This document shows positions 1 to 11,952 of a DNA stretch of 64,000 nucleotides, in pieces. The DNA is from Ehretia macrophylla (Eukaryota > Streptophyta > Magnoliopsida > Boraginales > Ehretiaceae): assembly GCA_037974665.1 (NCBI GenBank), contig CM075773.1, positions 53,234,917 to 53,298,916 on the forward strand, in the 5' to 3' direction. The position numbers and the translations under genes are program-made. The notes below the pieces were generated by a model. The model did no database searches, had not been told where the DNA came from, and saw only the letters and a program-made list of their open reading frames with translations. The stretch's first letter is position 1, and each line of letters starts with the position of its first letter.

Positions 1-580
1 AAGTGTAAAACACCCCCTACAATTAAAAAAACCATCATATTTAGCGGATTTTATAAAAAGACATAAATACCCTCAATCTTTTTTCATTTCTCTTTTTTGT
101 CTTTTTCTCTTTTGTTTAGAACAAAAAATAATTGAAAAAGAAATATATATATATATATATATATATCTACAAAAAAAAAAATATATATATATATATATAC
201 CCGTTGGGGGGTGACAAGTTGGGTATAGGTGTGGGTATGGGTGTGGATGGGGGTAGGGGGTGGGTGACGGGCTGGGTGGGGGGTGGGTGACGGGTAGGGC
301 GTAGGGGGGATGACTATTTTATTTTATTTTATTTTTTTGTTTTTTTAAAAGGTAATTTAGTCAATTCTTATAATTATTTAATGGAAAAATTCGTTAAAAA
401 TTAATAAAAATCTCACTTAATGCGTATGAAGTACACTCTCCGTTAAATTTAATAGATTTTTTAACGGCAAGGGGTGTTGTGCATTTTTGAAAAATCATAA
501 GAATTAGTTCAGGGGGTTTTGAATTATAGGGGGTGTTGTGTACTTTCACTAAAGTATAACGGGGTCTGGTGCACTTCAAT
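1..580. mobile_element. Fold-back MITE, left end cut by window
   Basis: Right part of a fold-back element whose complete version is at 49069-49705. The right arm (about 470-580) is the inverse of the left arm seen in copy 2; both contain the motif ACCAGACCCCC near the outer end. Between the arms lie AT microsatellites (about 142-200) and a G-rich tract (204-309). No coding sequence is visible, so it would be non-autonomous. The superfamily is not determined because no clear target duplication was found. Confidence 0.6.
204..309 (+). repeat. G-rich minisatellite in MITE core
   Basis: About 105 bases of short units built on GGGTGGGTGACGGG and GGGTAGGG. Many runs of three or more Gs are spaced by a few bases, which could in principle form G-quadruplexes. 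The same tract is at about 49331-49438 with small changes in unit composition. Confidence 0.8.
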
Positions 581-589
581 GTTTACAAT

Positions 590-880
590 TCTAAATAAAG
601 ATTTTTTTTCAAATACATTTTCTTGAGAAATTAAAAAAAAAAGTATTTGCAAATAAATACTCTTCGACATTTGCAATATCTCACATCGGTGAAATATAGT
701 ATTTGTGAGTAGTTATAAATGGGTGTTGTGGGTATAAGAAATAATATGGGTTAACAATTTTGAGTTAGTAGAAAAGATGGTCAAAGTAATTATTTTCTTA
801 TACTTATAATACCAATTGTGTCTTCGAATTTAAAGTTATGTGCTCAAAGCGTGACAATATTGTACTCATTCGACCAAAAA
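590..880. other. Unannotated intergenic stretch
   Basis: AT-rich sequence between the MITE and the dispersed repeat. I see no reading frame, structural RNA or terminal repeats in it. Confidence 0.5.
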
Positions 881-1735
881 TCAACATAATGGCCTTATGT
901 AACTCTTCGACAGTATATAATATATATGGATGGCTCGTAGATCACTGATTACTTCGATTTAAACAGAATAATAAAGATCGTGTCTCTAATTGCAGTAGTA
1001 TCAGAAAAGGTAATTCCAAAAGCATCTGAGACCGAAAGCATCTTTCTTTTTTTTTTTTTCTTTTTTTTTTTGAGGTGGCTTAATGCCCTGTACTTAACAT
1101 TGACAATCTTAATATTGAATTCTCTTACTTTATCATTTCGGATCCATTAGGAGAAGAAGAAAAGCATCTTCACTTACTTAAGCGATAAGCCTGTATTGTT
1201 GGATTCTGACAACGGTTAAAAAGCTGTTAAAAATGTGGCTAAAAATTAACACCACCACAAGTTTGGCCCATTGGTGGGCCTTTTTTTTATTTTTTATTCA
1301 TAGGACGAGCCATTATGTTTTGACAATAAAGAGTTTAATACATTGGGATGACTTTATTCTTCAACCATCTTTGGATGACTATGTTCTTCACACCCATATT
1401 TGGATGCCTAGATGAGTCTGGTCCCCATATAGCATAATGTTATAACTTTCTGTAGTTTTTTATTTTTTAACCCCCAATCTCCTAACTATCAAGGAGATTA
1501 ATTCACTATTATATTACTCTTGAATTTCTTGTACTTTTTGTAATTGTTGTTGTATTAATTCTAAAAATATTGAATATAATAAATAAATATAAAAAGTTTT
1601 TTATTAACAGTTTATTTATTGAAAGGTGTTGAGTTGCAAACTCACTACTATGTATTTGTAACTTATGTCTATACATAATAAGGTGTAGTTTTTAGATAAG
1701 ATAATTATGTAACAAAAAATGAAGCCAAATAAAAT
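880..1735. repeat. Old dispersed repeat, copy A
   Basis: The segment around 888-990 (motifs CAACATAATGGCCTTATG and GATCACTGATTACTTCGATT) recurs at about 6975-7070 and 46930-47040, and in the large-duplication copies at about 50005 and 56000. Similarity continues into the following LINE-like piece, so an older duplication joined this block with the 1738-2460 region. No coding capacity is apparent. Confidence 0.6.
1035..1170 (-). mobile_element. Short poly(A)-tailed retroposon, possible
   Basis: AAAGCATCTT is present at 1035-1044 and again at 1161-1170, flanking about 116 bases that begin with a long T-rich run. Read on the minus strand this is a short sequence ending in a poly(A) tail between 10-bp target duplications, as left by LINE-type retrotransposition. 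It is too short to assign to a family. The same insertion is in copy 2 near 50160-50290. Confidence 0.45.
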
Positions 1736-1745
1736 GGATGAACGT

Positions 1746-2460
1746 TTACAAGAAACAACAAGAAAAAGAAACAACGACTAGAAAAGAGAAAAGACTGAAA
1801 ACAAATTTTCTGTTAACCACCAGAACTAGGTTTTTCCTTGACTTTGTATACTTTTTGCATGTAGATTTGATGGCCACTCCAGGGTTTTTGAGGCTCAGTT
1901 GGAGTTGTGATAATCTGCGTGTCCTCACCCTTTCAACTGATGTGTTTTTGGGCAGTTGAAGGATACCATCTAGCCAAGCTTTTGGTGCAATATTTTGCTC
2001 GTCATTAATGCTTTTCGTTTTGTTGTTATTGTTGTTACTCATCCTTAGCCCCGTGTTGTTGACCACCAATGTTGGTGGTGTTGTTAGAGGTTCAAGGTAG
2101 ACTACTACGCCCCCGCCGTTTGAGATATGGGTTTCTCTCTCCTTTGGAGACTTCGACGGTCTGCCTCCTTTCGGGTCATGTATCCCTTATTATACGTGTA
2201 TTCGTGTCTCACCTGCAGTTGGCTATTGACCACTATTTTGGTTGCTCCAGTGGGTGTCCAAGCATTGAGGGTGCTCTTGTCCACGATCTGCAGTGTTTTT
2301 GGTTGTTGTGGTTCCCGATCTTGGTTCCCTTTACCACTTCCTAGGTTAGGGTTAGGGTTTCTTCAGCCGGTTGATTTAGAGTTTGTTGGGCGTTGGGCTT
2401 GGGCCTTTCTTGTATGTTTTGTGTTGTAGTGTGTTGGGTTTGTTTTTAATGGACAATTGA
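1746..2460 (-). pseudogene. LINE ORF1 N-terminal-like fragment
   Basis: On the minus strand, from about 2170 down to 1746, a broken reading frame resembles the low-complexity N-terminus of plant LINE ORF1 proteins. Copy 2 (51296-50868) preserves it better, with GRPSKSPKKRETH near the start, a PPATPPT stretch, Asn repeats, and APKAWLDGILQQPKNTSVE. Upstream, 2342-2361 reads on the minus strand as repeats of AAACCCTAACCC, which may belong to the element's 5' leader. The assignment rests on general resemblance plus the neighbouring DUF4283-type fragment. A related, more decayed version is at 8112-8400. Confidence 0.45.
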
Positions 2461-2690
2461 CCATAAATGGTTTACATACTAAAGTCTATTTGGTCTAATT
2501 TTAGACATATAAAAAGGATTTCTACGAGTTCAAAAACAGATACTGATTTACTTGATTTATTTGAAAAAGTTTTAAGGTAAAAGTTAAAACTGAAAAAAAA
2601 CTATAAAAGCTCTAAATTAAAGATTTTTAAAAAAAGCTGTGCAAAAACTATTTTTGTATAAAAGTATAAGGCACAAATATATAACTAGGG
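2460..2690. other. Unannotated spacer
   Basis: AT-rich sequence between two LINE-derived pieces. Nothing recognisable. Confidence 0.4.
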
Positions 2691-4125
2691 AAGGAGTTGA
2701 AGAGGTAAATTCTATTAAAATCAACAAAAATTACAATATATATGGGACTCAACCCAAAGAATACATAAATATAACTAAACAATAGGGGGATCGAGGGGAT
2801 CTCCCCTATAAATATAACAAAATAGCATCCTAAACCCTAAATTCTAAAATGAAAGTACAAAAAGTGAGTCAAAAGACCAAGTTACAACAAAGAAACAAAG
2901 TTGGAAAATAACTAAGGATCTAGGTCATAAAAGAGAACCAAAAAACAAAGAACAAAGAAACAATTCAATGAATAGAGGAGTGGTAAAGTCCCAATGGCGC
3001 CTTACTTGGATCAATCCTTTTCCCTCTGACTAAGTTATGAATAGTTTTGAAGAGATCAGATCTAGATAGAGATGACTGGCGAGGTAACTCATGAACTTCA
3101 TGTCGACGAGTATGTAGGCAACTAATTGTTACTTTGAAGAACTTCAAATTTGTTGTGGGAGACCTTTGAGGTCAAGTCGGAGGGAATACTTTGGGTAGGG
3201 GGCACCGATGTAGCATTGGTGCTGGTAGAGAAAAGTTGTTCCTTGCTGGCATAATAGATATTTTGTTCAAGTTGATGCTCGTTGGTTGTTGCATCTTTTT
3301 TCTTCTTCCTTCTCTTACGAGCATTGGTCTACTCGGGCTTCTACGGAGTAGACTCTGGAACAGATGTTTGAATGACGTTAGGCTGAGATTAAGCAGAGGG
3401 GCAAGAAGAGGTAGAATGACTTAAACAACTTGCAAAAAGAACATTTTGATGGTTTCCATGCAAATTCAATGTCAATTACAGTAGTCTCTCCATTTGGGAG
3501 TTTTGCGCAAGTAATGTTTGGTAGTGTTTCATTTAGATTCATCTTAACACAACCCAAGCATATCTAAGATGGGATCTTGAGGCCATCTTCGCATCCATTT
3601 TTAATGGTTAACCAATGGTGCTAGCAACATAACTGAAGCCAGGTTGGGTCCAAAGGACAAGAGGGACATTCCTCAAAAGGAGCCACATACGGACTTTATC
3701 ACATGACAAATTAATAAGTTAGGTATTAGGTTCCTATTTTCTCAATAGTAGTAGCCTATGGTTGACATGCCACAATTGGTCAAGGACTTGATCACAGATC
3801 TCTTCAGAATCAAATCGAAAGATAAAAATGTCGTTTCTAAAGATTTGATATCCACAGAGTCAAAGCATTTTCATAAGTGTCAACCACTCGTTTAATAAGA
3901 AAGAAAGGAAAAGGTTTACCAATAAATTGTCCAACAAGACAACTATTCCAAAGCTGAGCTCCTTGGTCAAAGACATCCGCGGTGGGCGAGGCAATTTTCT
4001 TTCCCTCAATAATTTTGGACTGAACGAAATCCAATTTGAGCGAAAATTGTGTTTTCAACTTGTAAAAGGATTCCCAGTTCATATTAACATCACGTCGATC
4101 AATACCATTCAATAATGGGTAAGAG
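2690..4125 (-). pseudogene. LINE ORF1 remnant (DUF4283 + CCHC-type) with 3' tail
   Basis: Minus-strand decayed ORF1 of a plant L1-like retrotransposon. At about 4112-3720 the translation contains WNSCLVGQFIGKPFPFFLIK followed, in shifted frame, by residues typical of DUF4283. At about 3610-3420 there is a zf-CCHC_4-like block, better preserved in copy 2 as SHLGYARVCVEM, IDIEYAWKPSKCSFCKLF. A Lys/Arg-rich patch and NKFEVLQS follow near 3150. Instead of an ORF2 with endonuclease and reverse transcriptase, the sequence passes directly into a non-coding tail (about 2960-2690). It has stops and frameshifts and is an internally deleted, inactive copy. Confidence 0.7.
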
Positions 4126-4245
4126 ATATCCCTTATATGACAAGTCTAATGTTACAAACACAAATTGTATTTCACAAAATTCATTTATAAATTAAATAAA
4201 TTTTACACAACAAGTGCTTCTAAACTCAACATAGTATGAGATTAA

Positions 4246-4487
4246 GGTAGCGATTGGTACACTGAAAAGGGGTTGGGAATGGAATAGCATTTCTAACTCT
4301 TTTTTGATTTCTATGCTTGATATGAAGAAATGAACTTGAAAATCTCAGTCATAAGGTAATTTTATCCTCCATACAAAGGAATAGTCATTCCAGACCAAAC
4401 ATATAAGATTAGCCTATTCTCATGTGTTTAGAAATAAACTTAACTACCATACCTTCATATAACATAACTTTTATATATAGTTTGTTT

Positions 4488-4521
<34 letters not shown>

Positions 4522-4533
4522 TCATTATTATTA

Positions 4534-4568
<35 letters not shown>

Positions 4569-4743
4569 TAAAAATACAATTATTATTATTATAAAAATAA
4601 TAATGAAAATAAAAATAAAAATAAAAATTATAACAATAACTATTATTATTATTATAAATAGTAATAATAATAATAATAAAAAATAAATAAATAAATAAAA
4701 GTAAATAATAAAAACAATAAAAAAAAAAAGAAGTAAAAAAAAA

Positions 4744-4774
<31 letters not shown>

Positions 4775-5510
4775 CCAACATATTATAAATAATAATAAAA
4801 ATAATAAAATAATAAAACAAAATAAAAATAAAAATAATAATAACAATAACAATTATTATTATTTTTTATTTTGTTATTATTATTATTATTGTTTATTGTT
4901 GTTGTTGTTATTATTGTTTATTGTTGTTGTTGTTATTATTGTTATCATTATTATTTATTATGTTTATATTGTTTACGGTTATATAAATGTTTATTCTTAT
5001 TTTTAATACTATAATAATAAAACAATCTTGTCATATTATACAATACATTCTTATTACTACACTTTATTCCTTGAACATACCAAGTATGTTATTGTCATTT
5101 CCCAGTTCATTTCATTCTCAATTTCATTCATGTCCAAATCAATTTCAGTATACCAATGACTATCTAAGACAGTTATTATGTATCAATTTTAGTATAACAA
5201 TGACTATCTAAGACAGTTATTATGTATCAATTTCAGTATACTATCAATTTCAGTATACCAATAATTATAAAAAATAATAATAATAGTGATTAAATAATAA
5301 TAATAATAATAATAAATACAAAAATATTATTATAAAAAAAATAATAATTATTTAAAAAAAAAAAAAAAATAAAAATAAATAAAAAAAATAAAAAAATAAA
5401 AAAAAAAAAAAAAAAAAAAAAACAAAAATAAAAAAAAAAAAAAAATACTACTAAAAATAATAAAGTAAAATAAAAATGAAAAAAATAATAATAATACCAG
5501 TATAATAATG

Positions 5511-5543
<33 letters not shown>

Positions 5544-5947
5544 GTAATAATTGTTGTTGTTGTTATTATTATTTTTTATTTTTATTTTTATTTTGTAAAT
5601 AATAATAATAATAATAATTATTATTATTATTATTATTTTTACTCCTACTTGTTGTTGTTGTTGTTATTATTATTATTATTAAATGTTTATTATTTATTAT
5701 TTATTATTTTGTTATTATTATTACTTTATTATTTATGCTTATATTGTTTACAGTTATGTTTATATTTATTCTTATTTTTAATACTATAATAATAAAAGGA
5801 CAATCTTGTCATTTTATACAAGTGATTCACAATACTACTTTTAATTATTAGAGCATACTAAACATGTCATTCTCATTCCTAAGTTCATTTCATTCTCAAT
5901 TTTATTCTATTCCTGTCTAAATCCATTATAGTGTATCAATCGCTACC
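4246..5947. mobile_element. Tourist-like MITE chain, first part
   Basis: Begins GGTAGCGATTGGTAC after TAA (4243-4245) and ends with the inverse, CAATCGCTACC, before TAA (5948-5950). The inverted termini and TAA target site fit the PIF/Harbinger (Tourist) class. Internal ends of the same type joined by TAA occur at 5165-5167 and again about 40 bases later, so this is at least two elements head to tail. The interior is almost pure AAT/ATT and A-rich microsatellite (4487-4960, 5270-5720). No transposase is visible. Confidence 0.7.
4487..4960. repeat. AAT/ATT microsatellite block
   Basis: Long runs of AAT and ATT with A-rich interruptions. Frames through it give only poly-Ile, poly-Tyr, poly-Leu or poly-Asn. 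Similar blocks are at 5270-5720, 6210-6720, 53590-53970, 54310-54760 and 55240-55760, all inside the MITE chain. Confidence 0.9.
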
Positions 5948-5950
5948 TAA

Positions 5951-6417
5951 GATAGTGATTGGTATGTGGGAATAAGTTGAGAATGAAATGAGATTCTCAA
6001 TTCTATTTTAATTTCCATGTTTGGTATGAGAGAATGAACTTGGGAATCTCATTCCCAAAAGAATCTCATTCTCAAGGGAATCTCATTCCCACATACATGA
6101 AAATAACCATTCTAGACCAAATATATGGGAATGACTCATTCCCATGTGTTTGGGAATAGACTTGACTACTATACCCCTATTATATAACATAACTTTTATA
6201 AATAGTTTATTTTATAATAATAATAATAATAACAAAAAAATATAATTATTATAATAATAATAATAATAATTATTATTATTATGAAAATAAAAATAAAAAT
6301 AAAAATAAAAACAAAAATAAAAATAAAATAATAAAATAATAATAAAAACAAAAAAAATATTGATTAAATAATAATAATAATAATAATTTAAAAATATTAT
6401 AATTATAATATTTTTAA

Positions 6418-6448
<31 letters not shown>

Positions 6449-6616
6449 AATAAAATAATAAAATAATAAAAATAAAAATAAATACTAATAATAATAAAAA
6501 AGTAAAATAATAATGACAAAAATAAAAATAATAATAATACCAATAAATAATGATAATAATATTATTATTATTTATTGTTGTTGTTGTTGTTATTATTAGT
6601 ATTATTATTATTATTA

Positions 6617-6676
<60 letters not shown>

Positions 6677-6915
6677 TATTGTTGTTATTATTATTATTGT
6701 TTATGTTTATATTATTTATGGTTACGTTTATATTTATTATTATTTTTAATAGTATAATAATAAAAGGACAATCCTGTCATATTATACAAGTTATTCACAT
6801 TACTAATTTTAATTCTTAGAGCATACCAAACATGTCATTCTTATTCCCAAATTCATTCCATTTCTTGGCTCATTTAATTTCTACCCAAATTCATTTTAAT
6901 GTACCAATTACTACT
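5951..6915. mobile_element. Tourist-like MITE, second part of chain
   Basis: Starts GATAGTGATTGGTATG immediately after the TAA at 5948-5950 that ends the previous element, and finishes CCAATTACTACT before TAA at 6916-6918. Terminal repeats match the neighbouring element. The core (6210-6720) is AAT/ATT microsatellite. The copy-2 version (54981-55931) keeps the better terminus CAATCGCTACC. Confidence 0.7.
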
Positions 6916-6929
6916 TAAGTATTTTGAGC

Positions 6930-8040
6930 TAATCAAGATGGGAATCAAAAGAAGTCCTTTTTCGACATTGTACTCATTCAATGAAAAATCAACATAATGG
7001 CCTTATATAACTCTTCGACAATATAATATGGGTGGCTCATAGATCACTGATTACTTCGATTTAAATATAAGAATGAAATCTTGTCTCTTGTTGAAGAAGA
7101 ATTAAAAACAGGAATTCCAAAAAGATCGTGTCTCTAATTAAAAAGGTGTGAGAAAAAGAAATCCACAAGCATCTTGACTTTGAACAAATATTCCATCAAA
7201 ATTAGTTTGTTTCTTGGTACTTTAACTTGAGAATTTCTTTAGCAACAAGTCTTTCAACTAATTGTTTAGGTTCATCAATGTATCTGTTCGGTTCATAATG
7301 ATAACGGTTTAGCCTGTTAATGGGGCCATTATGTCTCTAAAAAGCTGTAAAGCTGCAATAGAATGTGTAAAACTCTTGTCACCACCACTAATAAGAAACT
7401 ATACTAAAAATGTGGCTAAAAATCTATCAACACCACTAGCTTGGTGAATGGCTTGTCCCACGCCCATTGGTAGCCCATTATCTTTTGACAATAAAGAGTT
7501 TTAGTATTTTTTTTATATACATAAGAGGTCTAATAGCGTAGAACACAACTAGTAAAATTTAAATTCATAATCTCTTACATAACAGCAAGTAACATTATTA
7601 TTGGATCAGAGCCTTAACGGAAAGAGTTTAGTAATTTAGGACAAGGGAAACAATCACACCCATATTTGGACCCTTAGATGGATTTGGTTCCCATATGATA
7701 TAACATTAGAACTTTCTGTAGTTTTTATTTTAATGTTTTAATTCTCACTTACTGTGAGACTTTAACCTTAATCTTTCAATTGTTAGGTAAAATAATTCAT
7801 CAGTAGACTACTTCTGAATCTCTAAAACTTTCTATAGTTGATGTTATTCATTCTAAAAATGTTGAACATATCAAATAAACATAACTAGTCTTCATTCTTT
7901 GAATTGTTAGGTAAAATAATTCATTAGTAGATTACTTTTGAATCTCTAGAATTTTCTATAGTTGATGTTATTCATTCTAAAAATGTTGAACATAACAAAT
8001 AAATATAACAAGTCTTCACTAATAGTTTAGGTACCAAACG
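6930..8040. repeat. Old dispersed repeat, copy B
   Basis: About 6975-7070 matches the block at 888-990. Around 7740-8040 there is a local duplication of a unit containing TAGTTGATGTTATTCATTC followed by AAAATGTTGAACAT (about 7790-7880 and 7900-8000). No coding capacity seen. Confidence 0.55.
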
Positions 8041-8111
8041 GTGTTGACTTTCAAATTCACCGCTATGCATTTAAGGTTAAGGTTTTAGATAAGGTGATCA
8101 CGTAACAGAAA

Positions 8112-8600
8112 ATGAAGCCAAATAAATGGATGAACGTTTACAAGAAACAACAAGAAAAAGAATTAACAACTAGAAAAGAGAAAATATTGAAAATAAACTT
8201 TTTGTGCGTTTTTGGACTTTTTCGGGATGCCATCGAGCCAAGCTTTTGGTGCGGTATTTTGTTCGTCGCCTATGCTTTTCGCTTGGTAGTTGCTTTTGCT
8301 ACTTATCCTTACTCCTGTATTGTTGACCCCCCGTGTTGGTGGTATTGTTGGAGGTTTCAAGTAGTCTACGCCTTAGCCGTTTGAGGTATGAGTTTCTCTC
8401 TCCTTTAGAGACTTCGACTGTCTGCCTCTTTTCAGGGTCACCCATCCCTTGTGTTGCCTGTGTTCGTGGCTTGCCTGTGGTGGGCTAATGGCCACTATTC
8501 TAGAGGCTTTGATGGGATGTGTTCATGAGTTGGCGTTGTTGTTTGCAATCTGTCGGTGTTTTTGGTTGTTGTTGTTCTCAGTTCTGGTAAGAATCATACA
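8112..8600 (-). pseudogene. LINE ORF1 N-terminal-like fragment, second
   Basis: Related to 1746-2460. The minus strand around 8360-8200 reads PPTIPPTRGVNNTGVRIS and DEQNTAPKAWLDGIP before degenerating. It ends in the same plus-strand context (AAATGGATGAACGTTTACAA) as the 1738 copy, so the two arose by duplication or from the same family. A copy-2 version is at 57120-57560. Too broken to be functional. Confidence 0.4.
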
Positions 8601-8839
8601 ATTAAATCAAAGAGCTATTAAGTAAAAGTTAAAGTTAAAAAAAGTCAAAAATAAGAAATTCTAAATTGAACTTTTTCAAGAAAATTGTTTTTTATAATGT
8701 GTGGAGTTTTTTTTTTTTTTTTTCTCAAATAAACCTTCTTTATTTTTTAAAATCCAACATTATCCTCAAAATTTTTAAAAATCTAACATTATCCAATACA
8801 AATAAAATAATCACAAACTTTTGTTCAACAATACTTTTC

Positions 8840-9050
8840 ACCTAGTGGTAGAGCCACTCTACAATATGTGGGAGGTGCAACCCGCACTCAACTCATATTT
8901 TGTCTCAAAACGGATGTATTTTTATGATATTTTTAGGTTGAAAAATAAATTCAGCCCCTAGTGATAAAAATTATTTATATATGAGTATTTGATTGTGTAA
9001 TTTTAGCTCTCATTGAAGAAATATTGTGGTTCTGCCCTTGTTCTCACCAA
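8840..9050. mobile_element. Small fold-back MITE, possible
   Basis: The start (AGTGGTAGAGCCAC, about 8852) and end (TGTGGTTCTGCCCTTG, about 9027) are imperfect inverse copies of the widespread plant terminus of the CAGTGGCGGAGCCA type. The counterpart at 57820-58030 has AGTAGCAGAGCCAC and CTGGTTCCGCCTCT. Interior is non-coding. Confidence 0.4.
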
Positions 9051-9640
9051 AGTTTTACTGTTGAAAGTTCTACAACTTAAAAGTTAAAATTTCACAACTA
9101 AGCCAAATAGAACCTAATAATCAAAAAGTTTTCGCAAATAACATGATTTGAGGAAGGTAAGATCAAACAATTTTTCTCTTGTAGCAGCAAAACTGTTTTT
9201 TCAAAAATGCGTTGTTATATACTATCATATTTTCATCATATTGATCGTTTATCACATCTCATGTAAATACTGCATGTACTGCGTATTGAATGTTGGGTTC
9301 GTGATGCCAAATTGAAGCCAGAAGAATTTTGTATATGATGATTTAAAACAAAAATGGTGGAGTGAATAGAATTATTAGGTGATGGTTTACAGATGCATGC
9401 AAGCCAATAACACAGTTTCGATACCATTGGCACATTAAATACATTGTAATTTAGAAAGTTTACATAAGTTTTAAATTGCATTGGAGGCTATGAGGTGCTC
9501 CCGATGTGGTGTGGTGTACTTAACTTCTCAATATAATTTAGATGTCTCTTGTCCCTCGTCTCCGATTTCAAAGTTCGTAACCCGTCCTTCTTAGAACATG
9601 TCGTAGTAATTAGTAAATCCGACTTCCTCTATCACTGGAC
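9050..9640. other. Unannotated stretch
   Basis: Conserved between the two large copies but without recognisable coding content. A minus-strand open frame of 81 codons (9481-9236) gave no family resemblance I could recognise. Confidence 0.4.
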
Positions 9641-9745
9641 ATTTGTTCTAGTGGTATGGTCTCACTTCGTGAAGTTTCAAATTCCCACCACCACTACTTC
9701 ACCATTATCCTTGTAGCTACTATAAAATTACTAAAAAAAAAACTA
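9640..9745 (+). mobile_element. tRNA-derived SINE-like fragment
   Basis: TTCTAGTGGTATGGTCTC could be an A box and GTTTCAAATTCCC a B-box-like sequence about 30 bases on, followed by about 60 bases ending in a run of A. In copy 2 (58620-58750) the tail is longer and reads as A-runs with AAAT units. This arrangement is that of a plant tRNA-type SINE, but no target duplication was identified. Confidence 0.35.
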
Positions 9746-11540
9746 ATCTGCAATGACAGATCCCCTGCCTCTCTCATCTTCATTCTCAGATCTGAATCTC
9801 TCCTCCTACTGATTTTTTTTTTTCAACAGATCTGCCTTCTCTCTTCTTCAAATAGAGTCTTCTCTTCTCAGTCTTCTTTAACAGGTGACAACAAAGTGAT
9901 AGATCTGCTCCTTCGCTCACACCTGATCTCGGATGAGCCCATTTTTTTCTTATTTCCTGATTCTTCTAACCTTGTTGAAGTACCTACCACCCGGTACTCT
10001 TGAGCCAACAAATTAACCCACTCTATCTGTATTTTTCCCCATTTTTCTCATATATGTATCTGCTTTCCTCCCAAATCACTTAGATGTGCATCACAATATC
10101 ACTTCAGATAATTTCTCTCCCTCTCTGTATTTCTTTTTTTTTTTTCTCCCTTTTTTGACTCAAAATTTCCCAACTTCATTTTTTCTCTACACCCAAGAGC
10201 ATCATTACATCAAATGCTTTTCATTCTTTACCAAACACACCTGACCCACCATTACCTATTTCACTTCTAAATCTCATTCTCTCTCATCATAGTGCACGGA
10301 ACCCACCACAACACATTTTCATTCAAAGAATAATTCTTTTCCAACGGTGCAATTCCAACACCATTTTCCAATTTGCCTTAATCAAATTCTCTTCCTACAA
10401 CTTGTTTTTCATTTCTTTTTCTTATACCATAAGGATCCCACAATCCATTACTTTTCATTTCTCCCTCCAAATGTAATATCCACAAGAATCGTATGAACAT
10501 CTATGGACTGTAGCAAGGAGCCTTGGCTTTCGCTCTCGTCACCTCACTCAATCCTACAGTGGAAATTCGAGTCGAGGCGCTGCAAGCGAGCGAAGAAGCA
10601 CTTCTTGTAACCAAAAACCTCATGGATCAGCAAAGGCTTGTTCTAGGCCACGCCGCATTATTGATACTGCCAGCTTATTTTGGGATGACTGCCACCTTTC
10701 TATTTGAGTAAGGAATGAATATCGGTCTCTACTGACATTTAATCAACGACCTAGCCTAGTGGTGCTTGCAGCTTTTCCAATTTTTTCTAATGTGACATTT
10801 TCCCATCTTTCTTCTCACAATGTCACATGCCCAACTTTAAACAACGCTACCACAAGACCCCAACTACAAACAAAGCTAGCACACCCAATTACAAAAAAAT
10901 CTAGCTCTCGGCCAACTACAAAAATGCTAGCACATGCCCTTAACTACAAAAATGCTAGAATACGACCCTCAAATCATACTCAACGGGTCCAAGGATATCT
11001 TCCTCTTTTCATTTTCCTATCTTCTCTACTCTTCCTTTTAATTGAACCAGCAAACATAAAATACATATGCCACATTTTTTTTTCAACTTATCTCTTTTCT
11101 AAATCTTTTTTTCACTATTATCTCCTTGCTCATGACCAAACGGTCAAAGACCAAGACTTGATTTCAAAAATTCAAGGATCAACTCCCTCTTTCTCCTCTT
11201 TCAATTCTCTTCTATTCATGCCATGATCACACGGTCATAGGCCAACACCTAAATTCCCAAATCCAAACCTAACTTTGTCCTTTACATTGCTAGCACTGCA
11301 AACCATTCATCACAACTGCTAGCACTGCAAATTCTTCTCCTCTGGTTTTTCCTTATTTCTACGTTTGATTATTCTTTTCTCTAGGTTGTGTTGAATCTCT
11401 TACCTCTATTACCTCTGCAACCACATAGATTCGTCATTTTTATATTTTTCGAGACAAGCTCACCGTTAACAATCCGGTTTCGCTTGAGGGGGCATGATAA
11501 AATAAATTGAACTGTGTCATTGAGAAGTGTAATTCTAGAG
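9745..11540. other. Unannotated pyrimidine-rich stretch
   Basis: About 1.8 kb, conserved in copy 2 (58750-60572), plus strand rich in C and T like a 5' leader. Open frames at 9656-10003, 10523-10711 and 10759-11226 show no recognisable domain. The last contains an imperfect repeat around CTACAAAAATGCTAGCACA. The 10523-10711 frame (62 codons) survives in copy 2 (59526-59714) with a few substitutions, but length and content do not support a gene call. Confidence 0.35.
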
Positions 11541-11952
11541 CAGTGTGTTATTTATTGTTGCATTTATTAGGTTTGACAATTGTGATTTAGTTTGTTCTAT
11601 TTAAACTCTTCTATAATATCATTTCAATACAAGAAAACATCAATGAAAAATATTCAATGAAATACTACATTACAATTCTATCACTTTGTATATCCAAGTC
11701 CGTTGAAGTGATATTACACAAAAAATAACAGTTTACTATGAGACAGTTCGATACACCTCTTTACTTCTACTCAAACCTATAAATAGGAGAAGGTTTGACA
11801 TTCGTAAACCATCCCAGTAATTCATGAATTGAGTGTGCAAACAATCCCCTCCAAAGTCCTTATTCTCATTCTCTCAAACAAATAAAAAATAAAAAATAAA
11901 AATTCTGAGTGTTAGATAGATTATAACTTAATGCATAATTCTGAGTGTTAGA

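Noticed and set aside
2342..2361. Telomere-like TTAGGGTTAGGG stretch (also 51463-51480)
   Set aside because: Only two to three units, and not the plant TTTAGGG periodicity over any length; more likely part of an element leader than an interstitial telomere.
4455..6819. Long open frames of poly-Ile, poly-Tyr, poly-Asn and poly-Leu (also 53636-55817)
   Set aside because: They are translations of AAT/ATT microsatellites within MITE cores; there is no codon diversity or recognisable domain.
10759..11226. 155-codon open frame in the pyrimidine-rich stretch
   Set aside because: The start is non-standard, composition follows the C/T bias, part of it is a local repeat, and the copy-2 version is interrupted and shorter (59762-60136). 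No domain seen.
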